In this document: positions 3,499-6,798 of the stretch, piece after piece
Layout: each line of letters begins with the position of its first letter
Numbering within the stretch: position 1 is the first letter of the stretch
From: Omnitrophica bacterium RIFCSPLOWO2_01_FULL_45_10b
GTDB taxonomy: Bacteria; Omnitrophota; Omnitrophia; Omnitrophales; Danuiimicrobiaceae
Direction of reading: 5' to 3'
NCBI GenBank assembly: GCA_001804205.1
Contig: MHFM01000040.1
Location: 1 to 6,798, forward strand
DNA length: 6,798 bases
Made by a program: the position numbers and the translations under genes
The notes under the pieces: model-generated
The model's database searches: none
What the model was told of the DNA's origin: nothing
Seen by the model: the letters and a program-made list of their open reading frames with translations, nothing else

Positions 3499-6400
3499 TT
3501 AGACCAAGCTCATCTCAACAACAAGATCGTCAAAGGTGGTGCCTTCTTCTAATGAACTACTATCAATGACAATGTTGATCTTCTGAACCTGAGATAAATC
3601 AACGTTGGCAGGAACAAGATCTTTCAACAATTCATAATAATGAGCTTGCGGGCCAATATTTGTTACGTAACCACTTACTTTTTCGCCGGCCGCGGTTTCG
3701 ATCTCCACTTTTATTTTCTTGAGTGCTTTATTCGATTTAAATCCAAATACGAGATCGGCGGTTGAAAAATTTCCATTCTGAACTTGAAGTGAAGCGAAAG
3801 CCAAACGCCCGCTGGCTTGCAACTGGAGAACGTTGAAGTTCAGCAGCTGGGTTTGATCCGGCCCTGTTGGAATCGCGGCGGTAAAGATCGGTAGAACTTG
3901 AGAAGGAAATTGGCGGAACGTAATTTGACGAACAAAGAAATCAGCATCCGGCCCGCCAAGGGTGGGATTAATAACCCAATTAACAAACCTGACGTTCGCA
4001 AGGCCCGGAATCGACAAACTCGATAAATCAAACGCAACGGTTCCAAAATTATCATTTGTCTGTTCCTCAATTGAAACTAATAACTGATCCAATTGAGCAG
4101 CACTAAGCGCCACAATAAGTTGATCGGAGGGATCTTTGAATTCAATGGTCAAGTCCTTCGGAATAGTGGTACCGGACGCAGAAAGGACAAATTGATTATT
4201 CCGTGCATCATAAGTCTGGTTTAATTTCCAAAAATGACCGGCTAAGGTGGAGTTCGTCAACCCATTGTATCGAATGGGTGTGCCAAAAACTGTGGTATCA
4301 ACGCAGTTGGGGTTAACACACAGGCTATTATCACCCAATGGGCCATCTGCCTCCAAATTATTAATGACCGAAAAACTTCGTATCGGAAACTCCGTTGGCG
4401 GGCCAATCGGATCCAAACCAATCGGTTGAATTCCAAGATTTAAACCATTATAAAGCGCTTGGTACGGGTTGGCTAAATTTCGGTTTTGGAGATAGCGTTC
4501 CATAAAATTACCGCCCGAACCGAGCAATCCTAAAATCGTAGACCCTTGATCGATGGCATTAAAAACGTCTGAGAATTCCGTGCCGGAACGCAGAGCATCA
4601 ACAAAACCGCGACTTGTCGATATCAGCTCCGGGTATTGTTCAAAAATAGCCTTAAGCCATGTGACAACAAGTGCCGGGTTCAAAATATAAGCGCTGGCCA
4701 AAGAATAAACAGAACCGACGTTGGACATAATGGCTTCTGCTGTTTCCGCAGCTCCCGGGATTCCAATCTTACCTTGGTAACCTCCTTCTGGAACACTGCT
4801 CGCTGAGACAAATCCTGGAATGCCGTTGCGATTCGAAAAATCAGCCGCTGTATACAGGAAATTCTGAAGCACCGCCGCCATGGTTTGCCGGTCTTGTTCA
4901 TCAGACCAAAGGAGAGGCCAAAACATTTGAAATACCCCGCCATCAAACGGCACCAAATTGTTAACATTTTGATCAAATTGATCCTGATACACTTTTGTCG
5001 CCTGAATCAGACTATTCCATCCTTGAGGCGAAAATCCGTAGCGTGTAATGACAAAGGCAACGCCGGACCGGAATTCGTTCGCAAGCCGATCAATGCGTGT
5101 ACTTTCAAATTGATTGGTATCTGTATTGTACGCAGCATAAAAGCGCTTCGTCAGAATTTGGTTGTTATTGATGTCAATCAACGTATCGGCGCTATAAAAT
5201 TGATCGTAACCTGTCTCTTGATTGTCGAGGAACGTATCTCCGGCAGCGATCACATTAGTAGCAAGTTGCTCTTGCGCCGGCGAAAGCGTATCCAATGATT
5301 CCAAGGTTCCAATCAAAACGGCGATGCTTTGACTCAAATTGGCATTGTCACCAAACGTAATAAACGGGGACGTGTTAGACGGCCCGAAAACGGGTAAAGT
5401 AGGCGGCATATCATAAATGGTTGGAAGCAGTCCTCCCATTCCATCATTGGCCTGCATTGTGCTCAAGCGGGCTAAGACCGTCAAAATTTCCTGAAGCGCT
5501 AGATCGCGTGTCATTCCATTATCCAAACTGCCACGAACCACCTCGCCTAAAATCTGAAGGTAAAATCCGATGTCGGTAAGCGTCGTAAATCTCCGCGTAA
5601 TACCGTTTTCAATTTGATCAAAAGGTAAATGGGTATCCGGATCAACGCCAACCCCTACTTGAAAATAATTTAATTGCTCGGCGATAATTTGCCGGCGTTG
5701 AGCTTCAAGCGCAGAGGTCAATGCAGGAGGTGTTGTATCAACTCCCTTAGCCCGTACGGTGAGCACGCCGATCGGATTGGTCAGGAATCCCTTACTCACG
5801 ACAAAACGAATGGCTTGGATATGCGTCAAATCAATTGGAGAATGAAGATTGGACAAATTAATCACATAGAATTGTTCCTGATCGGTTATTTGAATTAGCG
5901 TTTCGACCGAACGCGCACCTACTGCATCAATGATTTCAACTTGAACTTGGCTCGCTCCCGTTGCAGAGACTCCGAATACAAGTTGTCCGACCGCTGACAA
6001 ATCAGTCGATTCAATCACAAAAGGCGTTTCCAAATCATCGAAACGAATTGTGAGCCGCGAATGAACCTCTGATCCCGATAGATCGTAATGAAGCTCCGTT
6101 AATTCACTTGAAATCCGCTTAATGAAACTTTCAGCTTCGGTCGTCGGAGGTTCGTCAAACTCTGTCACATCATTGGGCGAAACATCGGGCGATGGACCTA
6201 TGGGGCCCGGAATGATAATCACGGGCGCCGCTGGCTTGCGGTTTACCTCTAAGGCGCCTTGCTGACCTGCCCCTTCAACCACAAAGAGAATCAAAGTGAC
6301 TTGTGTAAAATCAATCCCTTCGAAAAGATTGGCATCAACCGTCCACACTTGTTCATTAGGTGTAATCCCGGTCAATTTGACAGCCGCCTTATTACCAAGA

Positions 6401-6798
6401 GCATCGCTGATTTCCATTTTCACTTGTGCCGGACTTCCCTTGATTCCAAAATCAAACGATTGAACAGCGCTTAAGTCAAACGATTCCACTTGGCCTGTAC
6501 CAAAATCATCATAGGCAAACCCGCCGCCCACAAAGCCACCGGGCGTCGTGTTGTAATCAAGTAAAAAGCCTCGGCTGCTCTGGCTATTTGTAATGGTGCT
6601 GTTATTCCCTGCCGGTTTCACAATTGCATTTTGTGGAGAATCAGGCAGGCTCGACATTGTCTCCGGAGTTTTATTTAGATTTGGTCCGACGGTCGGAATA
6701 AACACCCACTCGCCCCAATCCACATTCAGTTTCTTGACACCGGGGCCGGTCACGACAAAGATAATTTCAGTGACGGCATTCACATCAATGCCTTCGAT
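3499..6798 (-). CDS. Large exported protein: glucoamylase-like core flanked by repeated beta modules (5' end outside window)
   Basis: The frame is open to the window edge, where IEGID precedes the GTG codon at 6783. That GTG is internal to a module, not a start. Numbering from it as residue 1, the order is: end of one beta module (1-30), a second module (65-182), a Pro-rich linker (183-215), a third module (218-347), a helical domain (353-780), and two C-terminal modules (about 798-957 and 963-1094). The modules share a closing pattern such as FEGIDFTQVTLILFVV, HSPIDLTHIQAIRFVV and ANVDLSQVQKINIVI, and look like jelly-roll carbohydrate-binding domains. The helical part resembles glucoamylase-like/DUF3131 (alpha/alpha) barrels: TDIGFYLQILGEV, FGDNANLSQSIAVL, RLANEFRSGVAF, GGVFQMFWPLLW, GAAETAEAIMSN. 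Its likely role is glycan cleavage or binding outside the cytoplasm. The only two cysteines (C822, C827) are close together and could form a disulfide. No C-terminal sorting signal is visible. Substrate and catalytic residues are not established. Confidence 0.8.
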   Translation of the reverse strand: MEGIDVNAVTEIIFVVTGPGVKKLNVDWGEWVFIPTVGPNLNKTPETMSSLPDSPQNAIVKPAGNNSTITNSQSSRGFLLDYNTTPGGFVGGGFAYDDFGTGQVESFDLSAVQSFDFGIKGSPAQVKMEISDALGNKAAVKLTGITPNEQVWTVDANLFEGIDFTQVTLILFVVEGAGQQGALEVNRKPAAPVIIIPGPIGPSPDVSPNDVTEFDEPPTTEAESFIKRISSELTELHYDLSGSEVHSRLTIRFDDLETPFVIESTDLSAVGQLVFGVSATGASQVQVEIIDAVGARSVETLIQITDQEQFYVINLSNLHSPIDLTHIQAIRFVVSKGFLTNPIGVLTVRAKGVDTTPPALTSALEAQRRQIIAEQLNYFQVGVGVDPDTHLPFDQIENGITRRFTTLTDIGFYLQILGEVVRGSLDNGMTRDLALQEILTVLARLSTMQANDGMGGLLPTIYDMPPTLPVFGPSNTSPFITFGDNANLSQSIAVLIGTLESLDTLSPAQEQLATNVIAAGDTFLDNQETGYDQFYSADTLIDINNNQILTKRFYAAYNTDTNQFESTRIDRLANEFRSGVAFVITRYGFSPQGWNSLIQATKVYQDQFDQNVNNLVPFDGGVFQMFWPLLWSDEQDRQTMAAVLQNFLYTAADFSNRNGIPGFVSASSVPEGGYQGKIGIPGAAETAEAIMSNVGSVYSLASAYILNPALVVTWLKAIFEQYPELISTSRGFVDALRSGTEFSDVFNAIDQGSTILGLLGSGGNFMERYLQNRNLANPYQALYNGLNLGIQPIGLDPIGPPTEFPIRSFSVINNLEADGPLGDNSLCVNPNCVDTTVFGTPIRYNGLTNSTLAGHFWKLNQTYDARNNQFVLSASGTTIPKDLTIEFKDPSDQLIVALSAAQLDQLLVSIEEQTNDNFGTVAFDLSSLSIPGLANVRFVNWVINPTLGGPDADFFVRQITFRQFPSQVLPIFTAAIPTGPDQTQLLNFNVLQLQASGRLAFASLQVQNGNFSTADLVFGFKSNKALKKIKVEIETAAGEKVSGYVTNIGPQAHYYELLKDLVPANVDLSQVQKINIVIDSSSLEEGTTFDDLVVEMSLV

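Noticed and set aside
4885..5298. 137-codon open frame on the plus strand
   Set aside because: It is antisense to the large modular protein, has no recognisable domain or ribosome-binding site, and is explained as a shadow of the real frame.
6781..6783. GTG as the real start of the large glucoamylase-like protein
   Set aside because: The frame continues upstream to the window edge with IEGID, which matches the internal module pattern (EGIDFTQV), so the codon is an internal valine.

Overview
The window looks like ordinary chromosomal DNA of an uncultured, Gram-negative-type bacterium. The best guess is the Omnitrophica/PVC neighbourhood. That guess rests on gene style (separate glyQ and glyS, a very large secreted protein with a glucoamylase-like core and repeated beta modules) and on scattered palindromic repeats of the 'GTCATTGCGAG...' and 'GTCATCCTGAG...' types. 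The lineage is inference; no marker gene settles it. No CRISPR array, transposase, tRNA or rRNA was recognised.

Layout. Positions 1-1470 (minus strand) hold glyQ and the first 153 codons of glyS, the two subunits of bacterial glycyl-tRNA synthetase. A 121-bp palindromic repeat lies exactly on their junction. It supplies the last ~39 codons of glyQ, its TGA stop, the overlapping ATG of glyS and the only Shine-Dalgarno-like sequence for glyS. Upstream of glyQ is a good promoter, preceded by an intrinsic terminator and a cluster of inverted repeats (1553-1702) that may be a structured RNA. Positions 1704-2018 (minus) encode a small secreted ComEA-like helix-hairpin-helix protein. It is divergent from an XRE-cupin regulator (2199-2777, plus). 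The AT-rich gap between them holds two near-adjacent perfect palindromes overlapping promoter-like elements for both directions.

Positions 2791-2858 hold a second palindromic repeat of a different family, between the convergent regulator and cutA genes. It also enters the coding sequence of its neighbour and supplies the cutA stop codon. A small winged-helix gene and cutA (2848-3401, minus) form a two-gene operon with a TAATG junction and a near-consensus promoter. The rest (3499-6798, minus) is the C-terminal ~1,100 residues of a large, probably exported protein. Its glucoamylase-like helical core is flanked on both sides by repeated beta-sandwich-like modules; its start lies outside the window.

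Most genes are conventional. The unusual features are the two unrelated repeat elements that both provide stop codons to host genes, one of which rebuilt a subunit-subunit translational junction, the candidate switching RNA before glyQ, and the modular surface protein.
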